9,959 nt of DNA from contig URBM01000071.1 in assembly GCA_900545995.1 (NCBI GenBank), forward strand, positions 1 to 9,959, written 5' to 3'. The translations under genes and the position numbers were made by a program. The notes under the pieces are model-generated. The model was not told the origin of the DNA. It saw only the letters and a list, made by a program, of their open reading frames with translations, and ran no database searches. Positions 1 through 6,326 of the stretch are shown in pieces. The number at the start of each line of letters is the position of its first letter. Positions within the stretch are counted from its first letter, which is position 1. This DNA is from an uncultured Collinsella sp. (lineage in GTDB: Bacteria; Actinomycetota; Coriobacteriia; Coriobacteriales; Coriobacteriaceae).

Positions 1-49
1 ACGAGATCCTGAGATGTCTCGTGGGCTCGGAGATGTGTATAAGAGACAG
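1..49. other. Illumina Nextera i7 adapter left on the contig end (artefact)
   Basis: Bases 1-7 match the 3' end of the P7 oligonucleotide (ACGAGAT). Bases 8-15 (CCTGAGAT) sit where the 8-nt i7 index belongs. Bases 16-30 are GTCTCGTGGGCTCGG, and bases 31-49 are the 19-nt transposase mosaic end AGATGTGTATAAGAGACAG. This is the exact order of a Nextera library end, so the stretch is synthetic and genomic DNA starts at base 50. A GTG at base 21 happens to be in frame with the alanyl-tRNA synthetase gene. An automatic gene caller would therefore give that protein a false N-terminus, MGSEMCIRDS. Confidence 0.97.
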
Positions 50-50
50 C

Positions 51-884
51 CTGTCCTCCGAGCAGCTCAAGGCTGTCGAGGACCTGGTTAACCAGCAGAT
101 CTTCGCCTCCAAGCCGGTCGTGACCCGCGTCATGGGCATCGACGAGGCCAAGGCCGCCGGTGCTGTCGCCCTGTTTGGCGAGAAGTATGGCGACGTCGTC
201 CGCGTTGTCTCCGTGGGCGCCGAGGACCAGCCGTTCTCCCGTGAGCTCTGCGGTGGCACCCATGCCGCCAACACCGCCGAGATCGGCCTGTTCAAGATCA
301 TTTCCGAGTCCTCTACGGGCTCCAACGTCCGCCGTATTGAGGCCGTGACCTCTAAGGGTGCTCTCGACTACATGGCCGACCGTCTGGCGCTCGTCGACGC
401 CGCCGCTGCTGCGCTCAAGTGCCGCGTGGATGAGGTTCCCGCCCGCGTGGAGAACCTGCAGGCCGAGCTGCGCGAGACTTCCAACAAGCTCAAGAAGGCA
501 CTGACCGGTGGCTCCTCCGACGCTATCTCCAGCGCCATCGAGGGCGCCGTCGAGCTCGACGGCTACAAGCTCGTCGTCGCTGAGCTCCAGGGCCTTGAGG
601 CTGCCGACCTGCGCAACGTCTGGGATACCGTGCACCAGAAGGTCGCCGGTCCTGTCGCCTGCGTCGTCGCCAGCGTGACCGAGAAGGGCACCCCGGCCCT
701 GCTCGCCGCCGGCTCCGATGACGCCGTCAAGGCCGGTTTCCACGCCGGTAACGTGATCAAGCAGATCGCGGGCCTGGTCGACGGTCGCGGTGGCGGCCGT
801 CCCAACATGGCCCAGGCCGGTGGCAAGAACGCCGCCGGCATCGCCGATGCCCTCGCGGCCGCTAAGACCGCGCTCGGCGCCTAA
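51..884 (+). CDS. alaS: Alanyl-tRNA synthetase, C-terminal part (5' end cut off by the contig edge)
   Basis: AlaS charges tRNA-Ala in the cytoplasm and hydrolyses mischarged Ser/Gly-tRNA-Ala. About 277 genuine residues are present, the last third of a family usually near 870 residues. Aminoacylation, tRNA-recognition and early editing parts lie upstream of the window. The visible part begins in the editing domain: ALFGEKYGD precedes the zinc motif CGGTH (bases 249-263), whose Cys and His are the second half of the editing-site ligand set. RRIEAVTSKGAL follows, then a charged helical linker of coiled-coil character (about 430-510). The last part is the C-Ala (DHHA1) domain with the glycine-rich DGRGGGRPNMAQAGG signature near 780-825. 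The reading frame is intact to TAA at 882-884. Nothing indicates a broken gene; the truncation is technical. ruvX starts 17 nt later, suggesting cotranscription. Confidence 0.97.
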   Translation: MSSEQLKAVEDLVNQQIFASKPVVTRVMGIDEAKAAGAVALFGEKYGDVVRVVSVGAEDQPFSRELCGGTHAANTAEIGLFKIISESSTGSNVRRIEAVTSKGALDYMADRLALVDAAAAALKCRVDEVPARVENLQAELRETSNKLKKALTGGSSDAISSAIEGAVELDGYKLVVAELQGLEAADLRNVWDTVHQKVAGPVACVVASVTEKGTPALLAAGSDDAVKAGFHAGNVIKQIAGLVDGRGGGRPNMAQAGGKNAAGIADALAAAKTALGA

Positions 885-901
885 GAATCTAGGTAGTCGC
901 T

Positions 902-1330
902 GTGGTCGCGCTTGCGCTGGACATAGGGGAGACCAGGATCGGCATCGCCGTCTCGAGCCGTGATGGCAAGATGGCGATGCCTGTCAAGGTGCTCCCGGCT
1001 GCAGAGGTCACCGGTATGGCCAAGACGTTCCGCTACCTGGTTGAGGACTATGAGCCCGATATCCTGGTAAGTGGGCGTCCCCTGACCATGGCCGGTGAGC
1101 CCGGTCCCCAGGCCGAGCGCGTTGCCGCTGTTGCGCAAAAGATTGCCGACGAGCTCGATCTTCCGTTGGAGTTTGAGGACGAGCGCCTGTCCTCGCAAGA
1201 GGCAAAGCGTATCCTGCGCGAGCAGGGCCTCAACGAAAAGCAGATGAGGGGCAAGATTGACATGATTGCCGCCAGCCTGTTTTTGCAGACGTGGCTTGAT
1301 CGTAAAAACGAGGAGGTTTCGCATGCCTAG
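902..1330 (+). CDS. ruvX: Holliday junction resolvase-like / pre-16S rRNA processing nuclease YqgF (RuvX)
   Basis: This 142-residue cytoplasmic protein has the RNase H-like fold of the YqgF/RuvX family. In E. coli the family is tied to maturation of the 16S rRNA 5' end, and other homologues are described as resolvases. The N-terminal motif LALDIGETRIGIAVS carries the first catalytic Asp (D7). GRPLTMAGEPGPQ (58-70) is the family loop. DERLSSQEA (93-101) carries the central acidic pair, and KIDMIAASLFLQTWLD (118-133) supplies the last Asp (D120). All acidic positions are present and the length is normal. The start is GTG at 902: an in-frame TAG at 890-892 excludes anything longer, and a weak AGGT lies 7 nt before it. 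It follows alaS by 17 nt and overlaps the mltG start by 8 nt. alaS-ruvX-mltG is a common order in Gram-positive genomes. Confidence 0.95.
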   Translation: MVALALDIGETRIGIAVSSRDGKMAMPVKVLPAAEVTGMAKTFRYLVEDYEPDILVSGRPLTMAGEPGPQAERVAAVAQKIADELDLPLEFEDERLSSQEAKRILREQGLNEKQMRGKIDMIAASLFLQTWLDRKNEEVSHA

Positions 1331-2756
1331 CGCTTCCGATCCGCGCCAGCCGAATTGTACACGTCAGTCGGCGTCGCGCCCTGCCCAGCCTGGCCAGCGT
1401 CCGGCACAGCCGACCCAGCGCGCAGCTCAGTCTGCCGCGCGCCCGGTGCAGTCCTCCTCTCGTTCGGCCCAACCTGTTCAACGGACGGGTCAGCAGCCTT
1501 CTGCTCGTTCGGTTCAGTATCCGGCTTCTCACGCGGCTCAGCAGCCCACTGCTCGTTCGGCTCAGCCTGCAGGCGGTGCTCGCTTTAAGCAACAGGCACC
1601 TACCCAGCGAACGCAGGCCCCCCAATCGCATTCGCATCACGCTCGCGGGTCGCATGGCGTTGCTCCGGCGACTCGCTCGAGCTACAACACGCATGCTCGT
1701 CGCGGTGCTCAAAAGAAGAGTTCTCCGGTTCCTATGATCATCGGCGTTGTGGTGGCCGTAATCGCGCTTGCTACTATCGCTTTCTTTGTCGTACCTGCCG
1801 TTAAGGGCTTCTTTGCCGGTGAGGATGCGAAAGTCGCTGCTGGCCAGCAAGTTACGGTGACCATTCCCGACGGTGCTTCGGGCGATACGATCGCCTCGAT
1901 TCTCTCCGAGAACCATATCGTCGAAAATCCCAAGGATTACTACGCGGCGGTGAAAAAGCTTAACGCCGATATGTCGCTTAAGCCTGGCACCTACTCGTTC
2001 ACCACACTCATGGATGCGACCAAGGTTGTTCAGCAGCTCATGGAAGGCCCCAACGCGGGCTCCAATGCGCTGACTATCCCTGAGGGTCTGACAGTCGATC
2101 AAGTCGCCGACCGCGTGGCCCAGGCCTACGACAGCATCTCTAAGGAAGACTTCCTCAACCAGGCCAAGGCCTCCAACTACGTGGACGACTATAGCTTCCT
2201 TAAGGGCGCCGCCAACGACTCGCTCGAGGGTTTTTTGTTCCCCAAGACCTATTCGTTGGGTGATTCGCCGACGGCCGATGACGTGATTCGCGCCATGCTC
2301 GATCAGTTTAAGACCGAGTACAAGTCGCTTGACTTTGCGAGCTGCGAAGCCAAGATCAAGGAGCGCTACGGTGTGGAGATGTCCGACTACGACATCGTCA
2401 ACTTGGCCTCTATCGTTGAGCGCGAGGGCCTCAACGCCGATCAACGTGCACACGTGGCCTCGGTCTTCTACAACCGCCTTGCCGGCAAGCTCGACGGTCT
2501 GCGCTATCTCAACAGCGATGCGACCATGATGTATGTCACCGGTGGCGAGGTTACCGCCGACGACCTGCAGAGCGATAGCCCGTATAACACCTATAAGCAC
2601 GAGGGCCTGCCACCCACGCCCATCTGCTCTCCGTCGCTCGAGGCACTCAAGGCCACGCTTGAGCCAACCGACTCCGATGACCTGTATTTCTACATTACGC
2701 AGGACGAGGAGTACTTCTCGCAAACCTACGAAGAGCATCAACTGTCTTGGAATTAG
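1323..2756 (+). CDS. mltG: Endolytic murein transglycosylase MltG (YceG family)
   Basis: MltG cleaves nascent peptidoglycan strands at the outer face of the membrane and is proposed to end glycan polymerisation. The 477-residue product has three parts. Residues 1-136 form a Pro/Gln/Ser/Arg-rich tail, predicted disordered and cytoplasmic, with only one acidic residue (D6). Residues 138-160 are a single membrane helix (MIIGVVVAVIALATIAFFVV). The extracellular YceG domain includes a LysM-like lobe ending at KPGTYSF (220-226), then LEGFLFPKTY (301-310). ASIVEREG (362-369) holds the catalytic Glu, here E366, equivalent to E. coli E218. LPPTPICSP and DLYFYI lie near the C-terminus. The chosen ATG at 1323 has a strong GAGGAGG 7 nt upstream. 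An in-frame start at 1266 would lie deep in ruvX and lacks such a site. It overlaps ruvX by 8 nt. Confidence 0.95.
   Translation: MPSASDPRQPNCTRQSASRPAQPGQRPAQPTQRAAQSAARPVQSSSRSAQPVQRTGQQPSARSVQYPASHAAQQPTARSAQPAGGARFKQQAPTQRTQAPQSHSHHARGSHGVAPATRSSYNTHARRGAQKKSSPVPMIIGVVVAVIALATIAFFVVPAVKGFFAGEDAKVAAGQQVTVTIPDGASGDTIASILSENHIVENPKDYYAAVKKLNADMSLKPGTYSFTTLMDATKVVQQLMEGPNAGSNALTIPEGLTVDQVADRVAQAYDSISKEDFLNQAKASNYVDDYSFLKGAANDSLEGFLFPKTYSLGDSPTADDVIRAMLDQFKTEYKSLDFASCEAKIKERYGVEMSDYDIVNLASIVEREGLNADQRAHVASVFYNRLAGKLDGLRYLNSDATMMYVTGGEVTADDLQSDSPYNTYKHEGLPPTPICSPSLEALKATLEPTDSDDLYFYITQDEEYFSQTYEEHQLSWN
1459..1565 (+). repeat. Degenerate short repeats coding for the SAR-S-x-Q-P tail of MltG
   Basis: Within the tail-coding part of mltG, CTGCTCGTTCGGYTCAG occurs at 1501-1517 and 1549-1565 with one mismatch. 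A related CTCGTTCGG lies at 1459-1467. Between them are further GGCTCAGCAGCC-like units. The encoded peptide repeats around (S/T)AR(S/P)xQP, at residues 38-51, 60-67 and 76-82. Such repeats can change in number by slippage or recombination, so tail length may vary between strains; that is an inference. Confidence 0.7.
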
Positions 2757-2757
2757 C

Positions 2758-3255
2758 ATGAGGATTTTTAGCCCCAAACGATACGTTGCCTCGGTCGATC
2801 GCATCGACCTTGATACCCTGTGGGCCGACGGCAAACGCGCCATTCTGCTCGATCGCGATAACACTCTGGTTCCGCGCGACACCGAGCAGGTTCCCGCCGC
2901 GGTTTCCGCTTGGCTCGATACCGCCCGCGCCAAAGGCTTTAAGCTGTGCATGGTGTCCAACAACTGGCATCGCGATCAGGTCATGAGCTCTGCACGCGAG
3001 CTGGGACTCGAGGCCATCAGCCACGCCATGAAGCCCGCCCCGTTTGCCTTGAAGGCGGGTCTTAAGCGCCTTGGCGCCACGGCAGACGAGGCGGTGCTGA
3101 TCGGCGATCAGCTGTACACGGACGTGTGGAGCGGTAACTTTGCCGGCGTTGACACTATTCTGGTCAAGCCGCAGGCAACCCAGGACCTGTGGTACACGCA
3201 GATCTTCCGTATCTTTGAGCGCCGGGCCCTGCGCGACCTTCCCTGCGAGGAATAG
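2758..3255 (+). CDS. yqeG: YqeG-family HAD phosphatase (HAD superfamily, subfamily IIIA)
   Basis: This 165-residue protein carries the full HAD set. Motif I is LLDRDNTLV with the nucleophile and acid-base pair D32/D34. Motif II is MVSNNW with S67. Motif III Lys is in AMKPAP (K92). Motif IV is IGDQLYTD with D117 and D122. DRDNTLV and GDQLYTDVWSGN are typical of the YqeG family of Bacillota and Actinomycetota. The family is related to yeast Gep4, a mitochondrial phosphatidylglycerophosphate phosphatase. A role in phospholipid synthesis is therefore possible but not shown here. There is no membrane segment, so it should be cytoplasmic or peripheral. The ATG at 2758 lies 1 nt after the mltG stop and has no clear Shine-Dalgarno sequence, suggesting translational coupling. 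A longer in-frame reading from 2533 runs through mltG and has no domain content there. Confidence 0.9.
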   Translation: MRIFSPKRYVASVDRIDLDTLWADGKRAILLDRDNTLVPRDTEQVPAAVSAWLDTARAKGFKLCMVSNNWHRDQVMSSARELGLEAISHAMKPAPFALKAGLKRLGATADEAVLIGDQLYTDVWSGNFAGVDTILVKPQATQDLWYTQIFRIFERRALRDLPCEE

Positions 3256-3263
3256 GTTTCGCC

Positions 3264-3797
3264 ATGTCTCAGCACATCAAACACGGCTGCGACCATATCT
3301 TCTTTATCGGCTTTTTGGGCGCGGGCAAATCGACGCTCGCGCGCAACGTCGGCACTATGTTCAAGCGGCGTTTTATCGATACCGATCGTTTGGTTGTGCG
3401 TCGATGTGGCAAGTCGGTTACCGAGATATTTGAGACCGAGGGCGAGGATCGTTTTCGCGAGCTTGAGACCTCGGCACTCCGTTCGCTTCAAAGCGAGCGC
3501 AGCCTGCTGGTGTCGTGCGGGGGTGGCATCGTCGAGACGCCGGTGAACATTGAGCTGATGCATGAGATGGGTATATGCGTGTACCTCGAAGGCGACTTTG
3601 AGGACTCGTTGCGCCAGATTCGCCGCTCCGATACCCGGCCCGATTTCCGCTCGCCCGAGCACGCTGCGCGCCTGTTTGAGCATCGCCGTCCGCTGTATCG
3701 CCAAGCCGCCGATATTACCCTTGATATTCGCAACAAGTCCTTCGAGGACGTTTCCTACCTTTGTGCCGAGATGCTTTTGGAGCGTGGACTGCTATGA
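3264..3797 (+). CDS. aroK: Shikimate kinase
   Basis: AroK phosphorylates shikimate to shikimate-3-phosphate with ATP, a late step towards chorismate. The 177-residue product has a P-loop GFLGAGKST (16-24) and the acidic DTD (39-41) for magnesium and shikimate. GEDRFRELE (60-68) supplies the shikimate-binding Arg (R65). CGGGIV (85-90) holds the substrate-binding glycines. RPDF in the lid has an Arg at 125, and RRPLYR (141-146) gives the second shikimate-contacting Arg. All key residues are present and the length is normal, so the enzyme looks active. The start ATG lies 8 nt after the yqeG stop, with GCGAGGAATAGG upstream. Its TGA stop overlaps the next ATG as ATGA, implying coupled translation with the AroB-like gene. 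The pairing of active AroK with an apparently inactive AroB homologue is odd. Confidence 0.94.
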   Translation: MSQHIKHGCDHIFFIGFLGAGKSTLARNVGTMFKRRFIDTDRLVVRRCGKSVTEIFETEGEDRFRELETSALRSLQSERSLLVSCGGGIVETPVNIELMHEMGICVYLEGDFEDSLRQIRRSDTRPDFRSPEHAARLFEHRRPLYRQAADITLDIRNKSFEDVSYLCAEMLLERGLL

Positions 3798-4903
3798 TTC
3801 GCCGTCAACTTATCAATTTCCAAAACCGCAGTGTCGATGTCCGCGTTGGATTGGGCGCGTTCGAGGAGCTGTCGCGCATGTTTGCCTCGGCCGTGGGCAA
3901 GCCTAAGCGCGCGATGGTGGTTTGGAACGACGCTACATCCGAGCGTTTTGGCGAGGTCGTCGAGCATGCGCTGGTCGACGCCGGTTTTGCCGTGTCGCTG
4001 CTCGTCCTCGAGGTTTCTCCTGCCGGTGCTACGCTGGCCGATGCCGATACCGTCTTTGGCGCCTTGTCTGCCAACGGCATTACCTGCGACGATCTGGTTG
4101 TCGCCGTTGGCGATGCCGCAACCTGCTCGGTTGTTAGCTGGTGCGCCAACCAGTGGTGTGGCCGAACCGAGTGCGCGCTGCTGCCGACGACCTTCGACGC
4201 CATGCTCACGGTCGCGACGACCATGAAGCCGCTCATTGCCTCGTCGTCGAATGCGCTTCCCGCTATCGCGTTCCGTCCCGAACCGGGCTTGGTCGTGTGT
4301 GACCTCGACCTTGTTCGCGAGGCGGACCCCGAGGACCTCAAGCTCGGCTATGCGGTACTTGTTGGCACCATGCTTTCGAGCAGCAAGTCCCGCTGGAATC
4401 AGTTTACTGAGACCGTCCCCGAGATTCTCGCGGGCGAGGAGGTCGCACTCGTCAATGCCGTTCAATGGTCTCAGACTGCCCGCAAGGACGTGCTGACGGC
4501 CACGAACCCGAGCGCTCGCCATGCGCTCGATTTTGGCAAGACGGGGGAGCGCACCCTGCGCGCTTGCTTGGGCGATGCCGCTTCGCAGGTCCCTGCCTAC
4601 CAGCTGTTGTCCGAGGGCATGCGCTTTGAGGCGCGCCTAGCACACGATGCCTGCGACTTCGATATCGACTATGTGTTTGATCTCGATGACTGCCTGGAGG
4701 ACTTTGGCATCGAGGAGCTTGCCTTCGACTTGGAGCCTGCCGCATATATCGAGGAGTTCCGCAGACAGCAGTTTGTCCGCTCGAACCGCAGCATGCTGCC
4801 GCTGCCCGCGGCGCTCGGCGCCATTCGCCTAACGAGCGTCGAGGACGAGGTTCTTGAGCGCCATGCTCACGCCTACTTGGCTTCTCGTAAAGAACTTCTC
4901 TAA
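3794..4903 (+). CDS. 3-dehydroquinate synthase-like protein lacking the catalytic residues
   Basis: The 369-residue product aligns by eye along the AroB family. DDLVVAVGD (99-107) matches the NAD-binding strand, LPTTF (130-134) the PTT motif, GLVVCDLDLV the VVVDLD strand, and RHALDFGKTGER (242-253) the RALLNLGHTFGH motif. AroB is NAD- and zinc-dependent and makes 3-dehydroquinate from DAHP. Here the GGGVVGD loop is GDAATCS. The zinc ligands are replaced: Glu of AEVIKYG by V188, His of NLGHTFGH by K249, His of HGEA by L272. The Lys of IKYG is G191, the Asn of LLNLGH is D246, and the second His is R253. A Lys matching GGKT (K145) and the Arg R242 may remain. The frame is intact, so this is a pseudoenzyme or repurposed protein rather than a decayed pseudogene. 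The start at 3794 overlaps aroK by 4 nt; an upstream in-frame ATG at 3761 is less likely. Homology is fairly secure; function is unknown. Confidence 0.8.
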   Translation: MIRRQLINFQNRSVDVRVGLGAFEELSRMFASAVGKPKRAMVVWNDATSERFGEVVEHALVDAGFAVSLLVLEVSPAGATLADADTVFGALSANGITCDDLVVAVGDAATCSVVSWCANQWCGRTECALLPTTFDAMLTVATTMKPLIASSSNALPAIAFRPEPGLVVCDLDLVREADPEDLKLGYAVLVGTMLSSSKSRWNQFTETVPEILAGEEVALVNAVQWSQTARKDVLTATNPSARHALDFGKTGERTLRACLGDAASQVPAYQLLSEGMRFEARLAHDACDFDIDYVFDLDDCLEDFGIEELAFDLEPAAYIEEFRRQQFVRSNRSMLPLPAALGAIRLTSVEDEVLERHAHAYLASRKELL

Positions 4904-4909
4904 GATTTA

Positions 4910-4935
4910 TTGACTTCCATCGTCTTTCGTATCAT
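4910..4935 (+). promoter_or_regulatory. Possible promoter for the M24 peptidase gene
   Basis: TTGACT at 4910-4915 is five of six bases to the -35 consensus. TATCAT at 4930-4935 resembles a -10 box, but the spacer is only 14 nt, shorter than the usual 16-18. A 17-nt spacer would put CATGTT at the -10, a poor match. The position just before the structured leader and the change of gene group make a promoter here plausible. The exact boxes are uncertain. Confidence 0.35.
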
Positions 4936-4940
4936 GTTGA

Positions 4941-5003
4941 GGGGCGGGTTTTCAATCGGTTGCGGATCGCATGCGATTCCGTCGTTCGGTTGAGACCCGT
5001 CCC
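4941..5003 (+). promoter_or_regulatory. Long imperfect inverted repeat in the leader of the peptidase gene
   Basis: Bases 4941-4952 (GGGGCGGGTTTT) can pair with 4992-5003 (GAGACCCGTCCC) as 12 consecutive RNA pairs, three of them G-U. After a one-base bulge, AA at 4954-4955 can pair with TT at 4990-4991. Inside sits a second stem, 4963-4969 with 4974-4981, around the perfect palindrome ATCGCATGCGAT (4966-4977). The fold ends 20 nt before AAAGGA, the ribosome binding site. No T-run follows, so it does not look like a finished intrinsic terminator. It may be a cis-regulatory leader, an RNA-stabilising stem, or a protein-binding site in DNA. No known riboswitch or T-box sequence was recognised. 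Confidence 0.6.
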
Positions 5004-5035
5004 GTCTATATTGAGACAACAAGAAAGGAATCTGC

Positions 5036-6166
5036 ATGTCTGAGTTTGCTGCCGGTCCTGCCGGTCGTATCGAGCGTGTCCGTGCCCTGATGGTCGAGCG
5101 TGGCTACGACGCCATCGTGGTGCGCGACGAGGCCAACCTTCGTTGGCTTACGGGCGTGAAGGGCGTCTTCGACTACACCTTCGAGTTCCCGCACGCTGCG
5201 TTTATTACGGCCGACCAGTGCCTGTTCCACACCGACTCGCGCTACCTCAACAGCTTTGAGGAGAACACGCCAGCCGGCAGCCCCTGGGTCTACGACATGG
5301 ATGAGGGCACCATCCCCGGTTGGGTCGCCGGCAAGATCGCGGCCAACAAATGCCGCGTCTGCGCTGTCGAGGACGATATGCAGATTAATTTCTACCAGGG
5401 TATTCAGCGCGGCCTGGAGGACCGTTCCGTCGCCTGTATGCTGCCGCTGATGCACGACGATATCCGCAAGATGCGCGCCATCAAGGACGCCGAGGAGATT
5501 GAGCTCATGCGCCATGCGCAGTCGATCACCGATGCCGCCTTCCAGCACATGCTCGGCTTTATTAAGCCCGGTATGACCGAGAAGCAGGTACGCAACGAGC
5601 TCGAGAACTTTATGTTCGCCAACGGTGCCGACAGCCTGGCCTTCGGTTCCATCGTCGCGAGCGGCCCCAACACCGCCAACCCGCATGCCGTGCCGAGCGA
5701 CCGCGTGATCGAGAAGGGCGATTTCGTTCTTATGGATTACGGCGCGGGCTATTGCGATTACCGCTCCGACATGACGCGCACTGTCGTGATGGGCGAGCCC
5801 ACCCAGGAGCAGCTCGACCTGTACGCACTCGTGCGCCGTACGCACGAGGAGTGCGTCGCCGCCATCCATCCGGGCGTTGAGGGCAACGACATCTTCAAGC
5901 TCTCCAAGAAGATCATCGGCGATGCCGGCTATGGCGATTACTATAATCATGGCTTGGGTCACGGCGTGGGCATCGACATCCATGAGCTGCCCAACTTTAA
6001 CCGCAGCAAGAATATCATCGAGGTCGGCTCGGTTATCACCATGGAGCCCGGCGTCTACCTGCCCGGCGTGGGCGGCGTGCGCCTGGAGGACTACGGCGTG
6101 GTCACCGAGAACGGCTATGAGCCCTTCACCAAGACCCCGCACGACCTGCACGTTATCGACTGCTAG
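5036..6166 (+). CDS. pepP: M24-family metallopeptidase, Xaa-Pro aminopeptidase type
   Basis: The 376-residue cytoplasmic enzyme should remove an N-terminal residue preceding proline, using two divalent metal ions. Residues 1-150 form the creatinase-type N-terminal domain (DAIVVRDEANLRWLTG, then LFHTDSRY). From about 155 follows the pita-bread catalytic domain. The metal ligands are complete: D234 (VLMDYGAGY), D245 (SDMTRT), H309 (GLGHGVGIDIHE), E337 (TMEPGVY) and E351 (RLEDYG). The additional histidines of NHGLGHG and DIHE are present. Length and motifs fit the short YqhT/PepQ-like group of Gram-positives, so Xaa-Pro dipeptidase activity is an alternative. AAAGGA at 5024-5029 lies 6 nt before the ATG. 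The gene sits alone between the structured leader and a strong terminator. Its position before efp is conserved in Bacillus (yqhT-efp) and may reflect handling of proline-rich peptides alongside EF-P, an inference. Confidence 0.93.
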   Translation: MSEFAAGPAGRIERVRALMVERGYDAIVVRDEANLRWLTGVKGVFDYTFEFPHAAFITADQCLFHTDSRYLNSFEENTPAGSPWVYDMDEGTIPGWVAGKIAANKCRVCAVEDDMQINFYQGIQRGLEDRSVACMLPLMHDDIRKMRAIKDAEEIELMRHAQSITDAAFQHMLGFIKPGMTEKQVRNELENFMFANGADSLAFGSIVASGPNTANPHAVPSDRVIEKGDFVLMDYGAGYCDYRSDMTRTVVMGEPTQEQLDLYALVRRTHEECVAAIHPGVEGNDIFKLSKKIIGDAGYGDYYNHGLGHGVGIDIHELPNFNRSKNIIEVGSVITMEPGVYLPGVGGVRLEDYGVVTENGYEPFTKTPHDLHVIDC

Positions 6167-6190
6167 TTTACTTCAGTAGATAGTTTGGGG

Positions 6191-6232
6191 CGGGGCGTCC
6201 GGATTGATTCGGACGCCCCGCGTTCTCTTTTT
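6191..6232 (+). terminator. Intrinsic terminator after the peptidase gene
   Basis: A perfect 11-bp stem (CGGGGCGTCCG at 6191-6201, CGGACGCCCCG at 6210-6220) encloses the 8-nt loop GATTGATT. CGTTCTC follows, then five T residues at 6228-6232. It starts 25 nt after the peptidase stop codon and is the clearest transcription boundary in the window. The minus strand has no T-run beyond the stem, so it should work in one direction only. Confidence 0.93.
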
Positions 6233-6263
6233 ATGCGCTCGCCGCAGGCGCCGTCTGCAAGTG

Positions 6264-6269
6264 TATAAT
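6264..6269 (+). promoter_or_regulatory. -10 box of a probable efp operon promoter
   Basis: TATAAT at 6264-6269 is a perfect -10 consensus. It lies 32 nt after the terminator T-run and 57 nt before the efp ATG, and TG directly precedes it. No convincing -35 hexamer is found 16-18 nt upstream, where the sequence is GC-rich. Initiation near 6275 would give a leader of about 50 nt. The promoter probably drives efp and the genes down to recN, since no terminator is seen between them. Confidence 0.7.
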
Positions 6270-6326
6270 TTCTGTCGTATGTAATTTGGACGCTTGTGCG
6301 TTCTGCCCATAACAAGAAAGGTCGCT

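Noticed and set aside
2533..2757. A longer YqeG protein starting 75 codons upstream
   Set aside because: That stretch lies in another frame of the conserved end of mltG. The family starts near MRIFSPKRYV, which matches the ATG at 2758.
1230..2963. A 577-codon open frame on the minus strand opposite mltG and yqeG
   Set aside because: It runs antisense through the well-supported mltG gene, has no recognisable domain, and is the usual by-product of GC-rich codon use on the coding strand.
3755..4522. Minus-strand frame of 255 codons overlapping the AroB-like gene
   Set aside because: I considered it because the + strand gene lacks catalytic residues. However, the + frame aligns along the AroB family, while this frame has no recognisable motif.
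4941..5003. A tRNA or T-box element in the peptidase leader
   Set aside because: There is no T-arm GGTTCGAATCC-like sequence and no four-arm layout. The conserved T-box AGGGTGGNACCGCG sequence is also absent.
4941..5010. An intrinsic terminator ending the aroK/AroB-like unit
   Set aside because: The stem is GC-rich enough, but GTCTATATT follows rather than a T-run, unlike the clear terminator at 6191-6232. Partial attenuation cannot be ruled out.
5006..6151. A 381-codon minus-strand frame opposite the M24 peptidase gene
   Set aside because: It mirrors the codon positions of the peptidase gene and has no family motifs or ribosome binding site, so it is a shadow frame.
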